Below are positions 8,480 to 17,053 of a stretch of DNA of 35,165 nt, in pieces. Position 1 is the first letter of the stretch. Each line of letters starts with the position of its first letter. The stretch covers positions 1 through 35,165 of the forward strand of contig JBKJTP010000065.1 in NCBI GenBank assembly GCA_046590195.1, in the 5' to 3' direction. The stretch is from JBKJTP01 sp046590195. GTDB taxonomy: Bacteria > Bacteroidota > Ignavibacteria > Palsa-1295. The notes beneath the pieces were generated by a model. It did no database searches. It saw only the letters and a list, made by a program, of their open reading frames with translations, and had not been told where the DNA came from. A program made the position numbers and the translations under genes.

Positions 8480-11400
8480 CTAACGAACGATGTTAATGGC
8501 CCGGGAGTAGATACCCGTTTGCGAAGAGAGCACGAAGCGGTAAGAACCCGAGACGAGATCGTGGATTGGCAGTATTGCGGAATTCAAACCACCGGTGACA
8601 GATATAGAAGATTGGATACAGGTTAGACCGATGAGATTCACTAGCATGAGCGTGATCTGATCGTCAACTGCTGAGAAATATTCGAGCTGAATTGTGCCAT
8701 TTCCATTGGTCTGCAGTGCACGAATTCCAGCGACCTGATCAACAAGTGCTGCAACAATGATCGAGTCGCCACAAGATTGCCCGATCACGATGCTGCCCTG
8801 TTCCATCGAAGTGAGGGATCGCGAGGCCTTCAAATCGGATATTCTAACATCTGTGCGTAGCTTACCGCTCATGAAGGTCCTGAACGGGATCGAAAGCGTT
8901 GGTGAAGTACTGAACTCGAGGGACCTCAAACTTGACACGCGAGTAAGCTCTAGAGCATAACTTCCCCGAGCCAACTCGGACCACTGAACATTGTAATTGC
9001 AGATCCAATCGGAATTAGCACAGGTGTTACTTGGCGCAGTCAAGGCAGCGACATCATCGTCCACTGCAAGTACGAATCGAACTGTATCCAGGTTGATAAC
9101 GTCTGGGCTACCTGAGACGTCGAGCGATAAGACGCCGAATTCTCCACTTAGTGAAACGCTCTCATCTGACGCATCGACCGTCACCACGCCCATCGAGCTA
9201 CCCCTCAGTCGGATAGGGTACTTTACGCCATTATCAGTTTCGATGGTGTAAATTGCCGACCAATCACCGAGCAGCTTTGGATTGAAATTGAATCCGAGAC
9301 TCGTCGCACCCGCTGGACCGAATACACTCGGAAGCATTGTGGCCAGTGAGAAGACTGAATCATCTCCGGTCAATGATCCACGAAGGATCGACACTGGTCC
9401 GTCGTTCGGATTAATAACATCAACTGATAGCTTTACTAGTGCAGGTGACTGCACTGTTCCGAAGTCTAGCAGATCCATATAGGCCAACGGCAACTCCACC
9501 GGAGGCGACTGCGCAGGGATCGTAATGTCGATCGTAGTGGGATTGCCAGCGCTATCAATAGCTTCGACTTTTGCGATGCCATCAATGAATGGATCGATCG
9601 CCACGAATCTCCAATCGCTCGACCGTCTTGTGTCGGTCAATTGTGAAGGATTCACATTCGATGAGCTAATGATAGCGACAGACGCAATGCCTCTGTCCCA
9701 TGCTTGTGTTTCTGTTATGGCAAGTGTTTGTGTTGCGAGGTCATCAACTGTGATCAAAGTTCTTGGGCCTAGACCATCAGGCTGCGGCGAGTATCGTAAA
9801 GTTAGCTGAGATGCATTCCCTAAGCTATCGACAGCTGTAACGATCGCATCCGCATCATAAAGTGAATCGGTGATCGGCACTGTAACATCTGCAATGAAAG
9901 CACTGGTAAAGTTGGTGGAGCTAGCAGTGACATTCGATACAGGAGTTACCGTGATCGACAGGATACCACGATCTCCTGATCGAAGCTCCGTTACATCCGC
10001 GATCATAGAGCTGTACGGAGATTCAGAGGGACGCTGCGTAATAAATGGTGGATTGTTATCAGTGATCGACACGTCGAAAGTGATACAGATGCTGCTGTCA
10101 TTGTCCACTGAGTCAATTGCTACTACACAAGCCGATGCGGGCATGGCAGGATCAATGCGTGAAAGATAGACTTGAGCCAAACGAGAGCTGGCATAGATGA
10201 GGCTATCGAGTCTGATGTTGCTCGATCCCGGCGCGAGCGCAACTTCTCTGAGACCTCTATCCCACTTCCTAAATTCGGTTGCCGTTAGCTGATACTGTTC
10301 AGGAGCGATCTTGATCGGCAGGTTCCATTGCGGGCTAAGGCGATCGGGCTCTGGGGCATAGGATATCCTCAATTGGCTCCGATTACCATTGCTGTCGATC
10401 GCGATGTAATAGCCATCTGCTGGCTGCGAGAGATCGATGATCACGAGCGAGTCATAACCGAATTGCGGGAGCGACCTGACCCTCGATATCTTTGCGAAAT
10501 TCACCAGTGCACTGTCAGTCAATGACTTGATACCTACATCGCAGGGGAAATTTTCATCTGCTCGGACAATGATAGACGCACTTCCCACCGGTGTTTCGGT
10601 CAGGATCGGCGCGACAGTGTCACGGCGATTCGGTCCTAATTTGAAGTAATGGGTTTCAGCAAGACTTTGCTTCTGATAGTTGAGCCCGATCCAAAGGGTT
10701 TTGGTGCTCCACCATGGACAGGGATGGGTACTCACATATCGAAGAGTACATTTTTTCGCGTAGATCGATCTCGCGATGAGCGACATGGTTTGACCGAGTT
10801 CGGTAGAATCCTTCGGACTGTAGAACTTGCCGCCTGTTTCGTTGGCGGTCACCAGATTACCTTTGATCGTGTCTGCGTCAAGTTCGAGTACAAACAAGGA
10901 AATCTCCACCTGCCTGAGCAGTTCGATAAGAGCTTCGCGATCATAAATGCCGTCATCGGTCACCAGTATGATCGCCTTACGACGATTTGCTCCCTTCCTT
11001 AGATGCTCAGCGGCTTTCCATATACCAAGATCGACATTGGTGTTGCCCTTGAATTGAAGACCGCCAACGCTATCGAGGAATTCAGCGACATCAGCAGGTT
11101 GATCCCACTGAAAGAAGTCCTGGGAGCGATAACTTGCAGGTATGATCCTTCTGACAGAATCGTTGAATGGGACCAGTGCAACTTCGCTCGTCAGTGTAAG
11201 TTCGAGTGTGAAGTCGACGAACGCACGATAGAACTCATCGTTACCTCTGAAGAGGGTGACCGCCATCGATTCCGAAACGTCGAAGAGTACCGCAATCGAA
11301 GCCGCCTCGGATTCATCGCAATCGAGGAGTTCGAAGTCGGTGTTCTGGCCGTCTTCCTGAATGCTCAGATTGCTCTTGGCGATCGGTGCAGGCCGACCGT

Positions 11401-11569
11401 TATACGCTATAGATACCTTGGTCTTGACGACAGGGAAGCTATCGATATCTGGGGGAGCTGTAAAGAACTGGACCTGGGCATGAAGCTCCTCTTGCTGGAG
11501 TGCCAACAATCCGGTAATGACAAGAAGAAGCTTGAGAGTTCGCTTGATAGTTTGGACCCAGGTGACCAT
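8480..11569 (-). CDS. Secreted von Willebrand factor A protein with ASH module and type IX-like C-terminus
   Basis: A 1029-residue exported protein of unknown target. The signal peptide (hydrophobic 13-23, cleavage near ELHA-Q at 31) is followed by a VWA domain (about 88-265). Its MIDAS metal site is intact: D97, S99 and S101 in FDVSESM, a later Thr in GNTNVDLG, and ILVTDDG as the distal acidic motif. The middle is beta-rich, with several internally similar Ig-like units rich in PIHD/VTAVDSLGN-type phrases, then an ASH-type module beginning DFGTVQSPALVKLSV. The last 80 residues end SGSYRFVLSS...RAINIVR, like a type A type IX sorting domain, but the usual SYPNP opening is absent. It lies between a hybrid histidine kinase (27 nt upstream) and radA (21 nt downstream), so cotranscription is likely. 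Confidence 0.88.
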   Translation of the reverse strand: MVTWVQTIKRTLKLLLVITGLLALQQEELHAQVQFFTAPPDIDSFPVVKTKVSIAYNGRPAPIAKSNLSIQEDGQNTDFELLDCDESEAASIAVLFDVSESMAVTLFRGNDEFYRAFVDFTLELTLTSEVALVPFNDSVRRIIPASYRSQDFFQWDQPADVAEFLDSVGGLQFKGNTNVDLGIWKAAEHLRKGANRRKAIILVTDDGIYDREALIELLRQVEISLFVLELDADTIKGNLVTANETGGKFYSPKDSTELGQTMSLIARSIYAKKCTLRYVSTHPCPWWSTKTLWIGLNYQKQSLAETHYFKLGPNRRDTVAPILTETPVGSASIIVRADENFPCDVGIKSLTDSALVNFAKISRVRSLPQFGYDSLVIIDLSQPADGYYIAIDSNGNRSQLRISYAPEPDRLSPQWNLPIKIAPEQYQLTATEFRKWDRGLREVALAPGSSNIRLDSLIYASSRLAQVYLSRIDPAMPASACVVAIDSVDNDSSICITFDVSITDNNPPFITQRPSESPYSSMIADVTELRSGDRGILSITVTPVSNVTASSTNFTSAFIADVTVPITDSLYDADAIVTAVDSLGNASQLTLRYSPQPDGLGPRTLITVDDLATQTLAITETQAWDRGIASVAIISSSNVNPSQLTDTRRSSDWRFVAIDPFIDGIAKVEAIDSAGNPTTIDITIPAQSPPVELPLAYMDLLDFGTVQSPALVKLSVDVINPNDGPVSILRGSLTGDDSVFSLATMLPSVFGPAGATSLGFNFNPKLLGDWSAIYTIETDNGVKYPIRLRGSSMGVVTVDASDESVSLSGEFGVLSLDVSGSPDVINLDTVRFVLAVDDDVAALTAPSNTCANSDWICNYNVQWSELARGSYALELTRVSSLRSLEFSTSPTLSIPFRTFMSGKLRTDVRISDLKASRSLTSMEQGSIVIGQSCGDSIIVAALVDQVAGIRALQTNGNGTIQLEYFSAVDDQITLMLVNLIGLTCIQSSISVTGGLNSAILPIHDLVSGSYRFVLSSQTGIYSRAINIVR

Positions 11570-11596
11570 ACGTCGATTGCAACGGCACGGGTTGCC

Positions 11597-13573
11597 TTAA
11601 AAAGTCCCGCCTCGATTTGCGTCGCGAAGTGCGAAGAGCGCCTGAACCAGCTTCAGCAATTCGGGCTTGCTAAGCGGCTTGGTTAGGTAATCGGTAAATC
11701 CAGCCTCCAGGCATTCGGTCTTTTCATGTTCCATGGCGTATGCCGTAACTGCTGCCACAGGGGTCGCCTCGTACGATGGCATCGATCGTAGCTCACGGAT
11801 CACCTCTAAACCACCAATTTCAGGTCCCAGGTTGATATCCATCAGGATAACATCATACGATCTCCGCTTTGCCATTTCCAGCGCCTCTGAGCCGGTTGAG
11901 GCAGTCTCGATATGGCAGATGGGACGGAGGAAGAGCTGCATTAACTCTCGGGTCTCCTCACGGTCCTCAACAACTAGCAAACTTCCCAGTACGCCACCAG
12001 TTTGGTGCGTTGGGACAGCTTCCAGCACCGGAAACGGGTTGCCAGTCCACTTCGACTTTTGGCGGATCAACGGAAGTCGCAACGTGAAAGTACTGCCAAC
12101 GCCGACCTCGCTCTCGACGGAGATCTCTCCCTTCATCAACTTCGCCAACTTCTGGGCGATCGCAAGTCCGAGGCCTACACCGTTATGCCCCTTTCGATCT
12201 TTCTCTGCTTGACGAAATTCCTCGAAGATGATAGTGATATCTTCTTGAGGAATCCCAGCGCCAGTATCTGACACGCGTACGATGGCGACCTCTCCATTGC
12301 TTTCCTTCGCCGAATCGATCTCAACGAGAATGCTGCCCTCACGAGTGAACTTGAGCGCGTTACCAACAAGATTATTCAGGATCTGACCGATCGCAGTTTT
12401 GTCGCATAAGGCTGAGACATTCGGCTGCTTCGATATCACACGAAAGTCAATTTGCTTCTTTGTAGCGATCGGACGAAGCAGTTCAACAACCATCTTCGCT
12501 TCATCCTCAAGGCTATGGGCTTTGAGCTCCATGTCGAAGCGTTGCGCTTCAATGCGGCTAAGATCGAGTATTGCATTGAGCGTGGTCATCAAACGAGATG
12601 CACTTTGGGTGATGCGCTCAGCATAGACCTGTAGCTGCGATCCTTCAAGCTCCTCCTGAAGCAGCGATGCAAAGCCAAGGATACCCGTCATTGGGGTACG
12701 GATCTCGTGGCTCATGCTTGCCAGGAAAGAAGATTTCAGCCGATTGAGCTCTTCGGCTTTCTCTTTCGAGTGCTTCAGCTCCTGTTCTGCCAGTTTCTTA
12801 TCCGTGATATCGATCGCGATACCTTCGAAGCCGATCGGTTCACCTTCCTTCTCGATCAACGATACGCTTTGTGAGATCCAACGGATCTCACCAGTCGAGC
12901 GAATGAGCGGCAATTCGAGATGCGTCGTTGGTATCCTTCGCATGAATTGCCGATAGTAAAATCTTCGAGCCGAATCACGATGACTCTCTTCTACTACATC
13001 GTAGTAATTCAGCAACTTGTACTCGGCTAACGAATAGCCCAGGATCCTGCTGCATTGCTCATTGGCAAAAACGTAGTTGCCTTTGACGTCAGTCGTGTAG
13101 ATCCCAACCGATGCCGACTCGATGATCTGCCGGTATTTCTGCTCGCTGCTGCGCAACGCCTTTTCTACTTCAAGCCTATCGGTCAGATCGCGGGTCAATG
13201 AGATAACGTGCCGAACCACGCGAAATCCTGAGGCATCCGGTTCACTAAACTCCGGGCTCAACTGCGCATGAAAGTACCTGGTACCGAAAGGCGTAGAAAA
13301 TTCGAATTCGGAAAAGACGGTTTGTCCCGTATCGAATACGGATCGTATCCGGTTCAGCCACTCGACTGCGAGTTTGGGCGGCATCCCAGCTTCGAGGTGC
13401 GTTTTGCCGAGAAAATGCTCAGGAGCCAAGCCTGTGGCCCTCGTGACAGCGGAGTTGACGTAGATGTGCCTTCCGTCGCGGTCGAATCTTACGATAACGT
13501 CCTGAAGGTCTTCGACTAACGCGCGAAAGCTTTCGAGAGATGGCGTATGATCTCTGCCGAGTTGGTGGTTCAT
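11597..13573 (-). CDS. Soluble PAS-PAS hybrid sensor histidine kinase with receiver domain
   Basis: A 658-residue two-component sensor that autophosphorylates and passes phosphate to its own receiver domain. Domains in order: PAS 1 (about 14-130), PAS 2 (about 145-262), HisKA with phospho-acceptor H289 in SMSHEIRTP, HATPase_c with N405 in the N box, DTGAGIP (436-442) and GVGLGLA (465-471), and a receiver (about 531-650) with phospho-acceptor D579 in ILMDINL, T610 in AVTAYAM and K632 in LTKP. No membrane segment is visible, so it senses a cytoplasmic signal. No output domain or partner DNA-binding regulator is adjacent. A downstream phosphotransfer protein or response regulator encoded elsewhere is expected. 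It begins the kinase, VWA, radA, rdgB series. Confidence 0.95.
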   Translation of the reverse strand: MNHQLGRDHTPSLESFRALVEDLQDVIVRFDRDGRHIYVNSAVTRATGLAPEHFLGKTHLEAGMPPKLAVEWLNRIRSVFDTGQTVFSEFEFSTPFGTRYFHAQLSPEFSEPDASGFRVVRHVISLTRDLTDRLEVEKALRSSEQKYRQIIESASVGIYTTDVKGNYVFANEQCSRILGYSLAEYKLLNYYDVVEESHRDSARRFYYRQFMRRIPTTHLELPLIRSTGEIRWISQSVSLIEKEGEPIGFEGIAIDITDKKLAEQELKHSKEKAEELNRLKSSFLASMSHEIRTPMTGILGFASLLQEELEGSQLQVYAERITQSASRLMTTLNAILDLSRIEAQRFDMELKAHSLEDEAKMVVELLRPIATKKQIDFRVISKQPNVSALCDKTAIGQILNNLVGNALKFTREGSILVEIDSAKESNGEVAIVRVSDTGAGIPQEDITIIFEEFRQAEKDRKGHNGVGLGLAIAQKLAKLMKGEISVESEVGVGSTFTLRLPLIRQKSKWTGNPFPVLEAVPTHQTGGVLGSLLVVEDREETRELMQLFLRPICHIETASTGSEALEMAKRRSYDVILMDINLGPEIGGLEVIRELRSMPSYEATPVAAVTAYAMEHEKTECLEAGFTDYLTKPLSKPELLKLVQALFALRDANRGGTF

Positions 13574-13877
13574 GCGGTCAAGAGGCTATCGGCGCACCAC
13601 TGCGGCTCGCCGATCACGAAAGAAAGCAGGAAGAGGAGAAGCTACTGCATAAAGAGGAGCAATTCCTACAGAGCATGGTTGAAGTGCCATCAAATTTACA
13701 ACATTCCAAGTCAATTTCCAACAGCTCGATGAAGAATTCATGGAGTTTCCGATCATGACAACCTTCTCCGCCAGCAAAACCCGAGCGTTTTCAAATCTCG
13801 GCGTGAGCAGGATCCCATCTACAGGGCATTGAATTTGCTCCACTTCTCGATCCAATTTAGATACCACGAGCTGATTT
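13574..13877. other. 304-bp non-coding stretch between divergent genes
   Basis: Holds the likely 5' leader of the kinase gene and the upstream region of the small plus-strand gene. Short open frames on both strands here have no protein-like composition. The only feature I can propose is the promoter candidate at 13691-13721. Confidence 0.5.
13691..13721 (-). promoter_or_regulatory. Candidate Bacteroidota-type promoter for the hybrid kinase operon
   Basis: On the minus strand TTGG, a 19-nt spacer and TAAATTTG match the Bacteroidota consensus TTTG-N19-TAnnTTTG with one mismatch. The leader to the ATG at 13573 would be about 110 nt. The context ATGTTGTA before the -7 element is shared with the candidate at 5622-5652. 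Confidence 0.35.
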
Positions 13878-14192
13878 ATGACCCGTCCCACAGATTTTAC
13901 CGATGCCCTCGAGGCCTACCGATTCATTGTTACCTGGAATGGCAGATCGGTCTACGAGCTGAAAGAAGCGATCAGCTATGTTCGATTCGAGGGAGTTGGA
14001 TCGATCCAGGCCTCGCTGCTCGAATTGATGAATGACGTTTGCCATAAGCTTGAGGTGAACAGTCCGGTTGCCGACCCGCTTCAACATAAGCCGCTTTGGG
14101 CGGTGGATTCGCAAGGCAGGGCGCTCGTCGGCATTCCAGGTCATGAACGGGTCGTCGAATATTTCGAGAATGCCGAATACATGAACAGCTAG
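13878..14192 (+). CDS. Small conserved-looking protein of unknown function
   Basis: A 104-residue soluble, acidic protein that I cannot assign. It has a normal amino-acid composition with a predicted mix of helix (TDALEAYRFIV, SIQASLLELMNDVCHKLEV) and strand (PLWAVDSQGRALVGIPG), no signal peptide and no membrane segment. The ATG at 13878 has no Shine-Dalgarno sequence, as for most genes here. A strong terminator follows 24 nt after the stop, which supports it being a real transcription unit. It is isolated: divergent from the kinase operon and convergent with gyrA. Confidence 0.6.
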   Translation: MTRPTDFTDALEAYRFIVTWNGRSVYELKEAISYVRFEGVGSIQASLLELMNDVCHKLEVNSPVADPLQHKPLWAVDSQGRALVGIPGHERVVEYFENAEYMNS

Positions 14193-14216
14193 CGCAAATT
14201 CAGACCGAAATTGAAG

Positions 14217-14241
14217 AAGCCCCTCTATATTAGAGGGGCTT
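14217..14241. terminator. Bidirectional terminator between the orphan gene and gyrA
   Basis: A perfect 11-bp inverted repeat (AAGCCCCTCTA / TAGAGGGGCTT) with a 3-nt loop. It is followed by T-rich sequence on the plus strand (TTCTCGTTTCTT) and by CTTCTTCAATTTC on the minus strand. It lies 24 nt past the plus-strand stop and 10 nt past the gyrA stop. Confidence 0.88.
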
Positions 14242-14250
14242 TCTCGTTTC

Positions 14251-16770
14251 TTATTCTTCTGGTTCGAAGATATCGCTCTGTGGCGGCGGCGGTGGAGGCG
14301 GAGTTGTTGTATCCGTCTCGATCGCTGCATCGAGCTCCTTGTCCTCATCTGCCGGTACGTTTGCGACAGCCGCGAGAACATCCCCATCTCCAAGTTTCAC
14401 GAGCCGTACGCCTTGCGTATTGCGGCCCATGACTCGGATATCCTTGACATGCTGGCGGATGACCAGCCCATCCTTTGTTACTGCGATCAGATCGTCGTTA
14501 TCAACGACTTCCTTGATCGAGACTAGTTTGCCGGTCTTCTCCGTTGCCTTCATCGTAATGACACCCTTGCCACCGCGGCGCGTCAAGCGGTAATCGCTTA
14601 CTTCGCTACGCTTGCCATAACCCTGATCGGATACGACGAGCACCGAAGTGCCAGCACGCCTTGGCGCGATCATACCGATAACTCGGTCATCGTCCTCGAG
14701 CGAGATACCACGAACACCGGCGGCCGTGCGGCCCATGTCGCGAACATCCTTTTCGTTGAAGCGGCACGCCATACCTTCGCGAGTACCGATAATGATCTCT
14801 TGTGAGCCATTGGTCAAGCGAACGTCTACGAGATTATCCTTCTCATCGAGCGTGATCGCCTGAACGCCAGCCTTACGGATATTGCCGTATGCGGAGAGTA
14901 CCGTCTTCTTGATCGTGCCATGCTCGGTTACCATCGTAACGAAGTGGGCTTCATCGAACTGTTTGACAGTAATAAATGCCGTGATCTTCTCATCGGTCGG
15001 CTTCTCGAGCAAGTTCGCGATCGAGCGTCCCTTCGATGTTCTGCCGGCTTCAGGTATCTCATGAACCTTGAGCCAGTAACACCTACCACGATCGGTGAAG
15101 AACATGATGTAGTGATGGGTCGAAGCGATGAACATGTGTTCGAGGAAGTCGTCATCGCGTGTTGCGGCACCGGTTACTCCCTTTCCTCCACGTCCCTGTC
15201 TGCGATAACCCGAAACCGGGAAGCGCTTGATGAAGCCCGAGTGTGAGATGGTCACAACAACGTCTTCTTCCGCGATCATGTCTTCGATCGTGAAGTCCTT
15301 CGTATCGTAGACGATCTCGGTGCGGCGGTCATTCGCAAACTTCTTCTTGATCTCAGCCAATTCGTCAGAGACGATCTTGAGCTGCAATTCTGGCGATGCA
15401 AGGATCGTCTTGAACTGCTCGATCATCTGGATCAACTCGCGATACTCTGCTTCGATCTTACCACGCTCGAGGCCAGTGAGGCGCTGCAAGCGCATATCGA
15501 GGATCGCCTTCGCCTGGATCTCCGAGAGCGTGAAGCGCTTTTGCAAGCGCTCGGATGCCTGCTCGGTATCCTTCGACTTCTTAATTACCTGAATTACTTC
15601 ATCGATGTTGTCCAGTGCGATGATATATCCTTCGAGGATATGAGCGCGCTTCTCTGCTTGTTCGAGATCGTATTGCGTGCGGCGAATGATGACCTCGTTG
15701 CGATGCTCGATATAATGCTTGATCATATCGCGCAACTGCAGCACCTTCGGCACCCCACCAACCAACGCCAGCATGATAACGCCGAACGTCGTCTGCATCG
15801 ACGTATGCTTGTAGAGGTTGTTCAGAACAACCTTCGCCACCGCATCGCGCTTCAATTCCATGACGATCCGCATTCCGTCCTTATCGGACTCATCGCGAAT
15901 ATCAGAAATGCCTTCAAGCTTTTTATCGCGTACGAGATCGGCGATCTTCTCGATGAGATTCGCCTTGTTGACGATATACGGCAACTCTGTCACGATGATC
16001 GACTCGCGATCATTCTTGCTCGTCTCGATCGTGGCTCTTGCGCGAACGATAACGCGGCCGCGGCCCGTGCGATAGGCATCGCGTACGCCTTCGTATCCGT
16101 AGATGATGCCACCGGTTGGGAAGTCGGGCGCGACGATCCACTTCTGCAATTGCTCCGAAGTGATCTCAGGATTCTTGATATACTGCAGGCAACCGTTGAT
16201 CACCTCTCCGAGATTATGCGGAGGGATGTTCGTTGCCATACCTACGGCGATACCCGTTGTGCCGTTGACGAGCAAATTCGGGAAGCCAGCCGGCATGACC
16301 GTTGGCTGCTGAAGTGTGTCGTCGAAGTTCGGGTAGAAGCGTACCGTGTTCTTCTCGAGATCACGAAGCATCTCCATCGCGAGCGGAGTAAGACGGACCT
16401 CCGTATAACGCATTGCTGCAGGAGAATCGCCATCGACCGATCCGAAGTTACCCTGACCATCGACGAGCGGCTCGCGCATCGAGAAGTCCTGCGCCATACG
16501 AACGATCGTATCATAGACCGACGCATCGCCGTGAGGATGGTACTTTCCGAGTACTTCACCGACGATACGAGCAGATTTCTTGTACGGACGGTTCGGCGCC
16601 ATACCAAGCTCGGTCATACCGAAAAGAGTACGACGATGAACCGGCTTGAGGCCATCGCGAACGTCCGGCAATGCACGGCTGACGATAACCGACATCGAAT
16701 AATCGATGTAACTATCGCGCATCTCGTCTTCTAACTGACGAGGTAAAATTCTTTCAGTAGTCGTTGCCAC
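14251..16770 (-). CDS. gyrA: DNA gyrase subunit A
   Basis: The breakage-reunion subunit of gyrase, which introduces negative supercoils together with GyrB. The N-terminal domain contains SVIVSRALPDVRDGLKPVHRR, the resistance-determining region (67-106) and catalytic Y122 in AAMRYTEVR. Residue numbers match E. coli GyrA through Y122, which supports the GTG start at 16768-16770; the first in-frame ATG is Met17. Position 83 is Ala and position 84 Ser, the reverse of E. coli, while D87 is kept. The C-terminal beta-pinwheel contains the GyrA box QGRGGKG, which argues for GyrA over ParC. The protein ends in a tail with seven consecutive prolines followed by an acidic end (FEPEE). Length 839 residues. 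Confidence 0.97.
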   Translation of the reverse strand: MATTTERILPRQLEDEMRDSYIDYSMSVIVSRALPDVRDGLKPVHRRTLFGMTELGMAPNRPYKKSARIVGEVLGKYHPHGDASVYDTIVRMAQDFSMREPLVDGQGNFGSVDGDSPAAMRYTEVRLTPLAMEMLRDLEKNTVRFYPNFDDTLQQPTVMPAGFPNLLVNGTTGIAVGMATNIPPHNLGEVINGCLQYIKNPEITSEQLQKWIVAPDFPTGGIIYGYEGVRDAYRTGRGRVIVRARATIETSKNDRESIIVTELPYIVNKANLIEKIADLVRDKKLEGISDIRDESDKDGMRIVMELKRDAVAKVVLNNLYKHTSMQTTFGVIMLALVGGVPKVLQLRDMIKHYIEHRNEVIIRRTQYDLEQAEKRAHILEGYIIALDNIDEVIQVIKKSKDTEQASERLQKRFTLSEIQAKAILDMRLQRLTGLERGKIEAEYRELIQMIEQFKTILASPELQLKIVSDELAEIKKKFANDRRTEIVYDTKDFTIEDMIAEEDVVVTISHSGFIKRFPVSGYRRQGRGGKGVTGAATRDDDFLEHMFIASTHHYIMFFTDRGRCYWLKVHEIPEAGRTSKGRSIANLLEKPTDEKITAFITVKQFDEAHFVTMVTEHGTIKKTVLSAYGNIRKAGVQAITLDEKDNLVDVRLTNGSQEIIIGTREGMACRFNEKDVRDMGRTAAGVRGISLEDDDRVIGMIAPRRAGTSVLVVSDQGYGKRSEVSDYRLTRRGGKGVITMKATEKTGKLVSIKEVVDNDDLIAVTKDGLVIRQHVKDIRVMGRNTQGVRLVKLGDGDVLAAVANVPADEDKELDAAIETDTTTPPPPPPPQSDIFEPEE

Positions 16771-17053
16771 TTGATTCGTGGTTCGTGATTAGTGGATCGT
16801 GGGTCGAATTCCGGCGCCGGCGAGCGAGGATGCCGGGCGGATTTCCATGCACTTTTGGGGACTCCTAAGTGCCATAATTTCAGCAACTTAGACCAGGCGG
16901 GAATTGCCCGCATTTTAACCCCGAAACAGCCTCTGACGTTCGTTTTTTGCCATGGTTTTGAGCATCCCAAATACCGCGATCAGCCCCTAGTAGCGGCGCG
17001 GTCCTCGCGCCTGGTGGGGTGGGCCGAGTCCCGACGTCAAAGCAGCCGCTCAC
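16771..17053. other. 283-bp intergenic region upstream of gyrA with several small palindromes
   Basis: No convincing gene lies here. Visible elements are degenerate 7-nt repeats of ATCACGA/ACCACGA type touching the gyrA GTG start (16771-16800), a GCGGG/CCCGC stem near 16900 followed on the plus strand by ATTTT, and a GGCGCG/CGCGCC stem at 16995-17011. The gyrA promoter must be in this region, but I found no clear consensus hexamers. Confidence 0.5.
16995..17011. repeat. Small GC-rich palindrome
   Basis: GGCGCG, a 5-nt loop and CGCGCC, preceded by CTAGTAGC. It has the look of a dispersed intergenic repeat rather than a terminator, since no T run follows on either strand. Confidence 0.4.

Noticed and set aside
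11003..11686. 227-codon plus-strand open frame opposite the VWA gene
   Set aside because: The opposite strand encodes the signal peptide and MIDAS motif of the VWA protein, so this frame is a shadow.
13586..13891. 101-codon minus-strand frame upstream of the kinase
   Set aside because: Overlaps the start of the small plus-strand gene and a promoter candidate, and its residue composition is not protein-like.
15541..16734. 397-codon open frame on the plus strand opposite gyrA
   Set aside because: It is antisense to strongly conserved gyrA sequence and its composition (His/Arg/Asp rich) follows from the gyrA codons.
14251..16770. Topoisomerase IV subunit A (parC) as an alternative call for gyrA
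   Set aside because: An intact GyrA box (QGRGGKG) and full six-blade C-terminal domain length favour gyrase.
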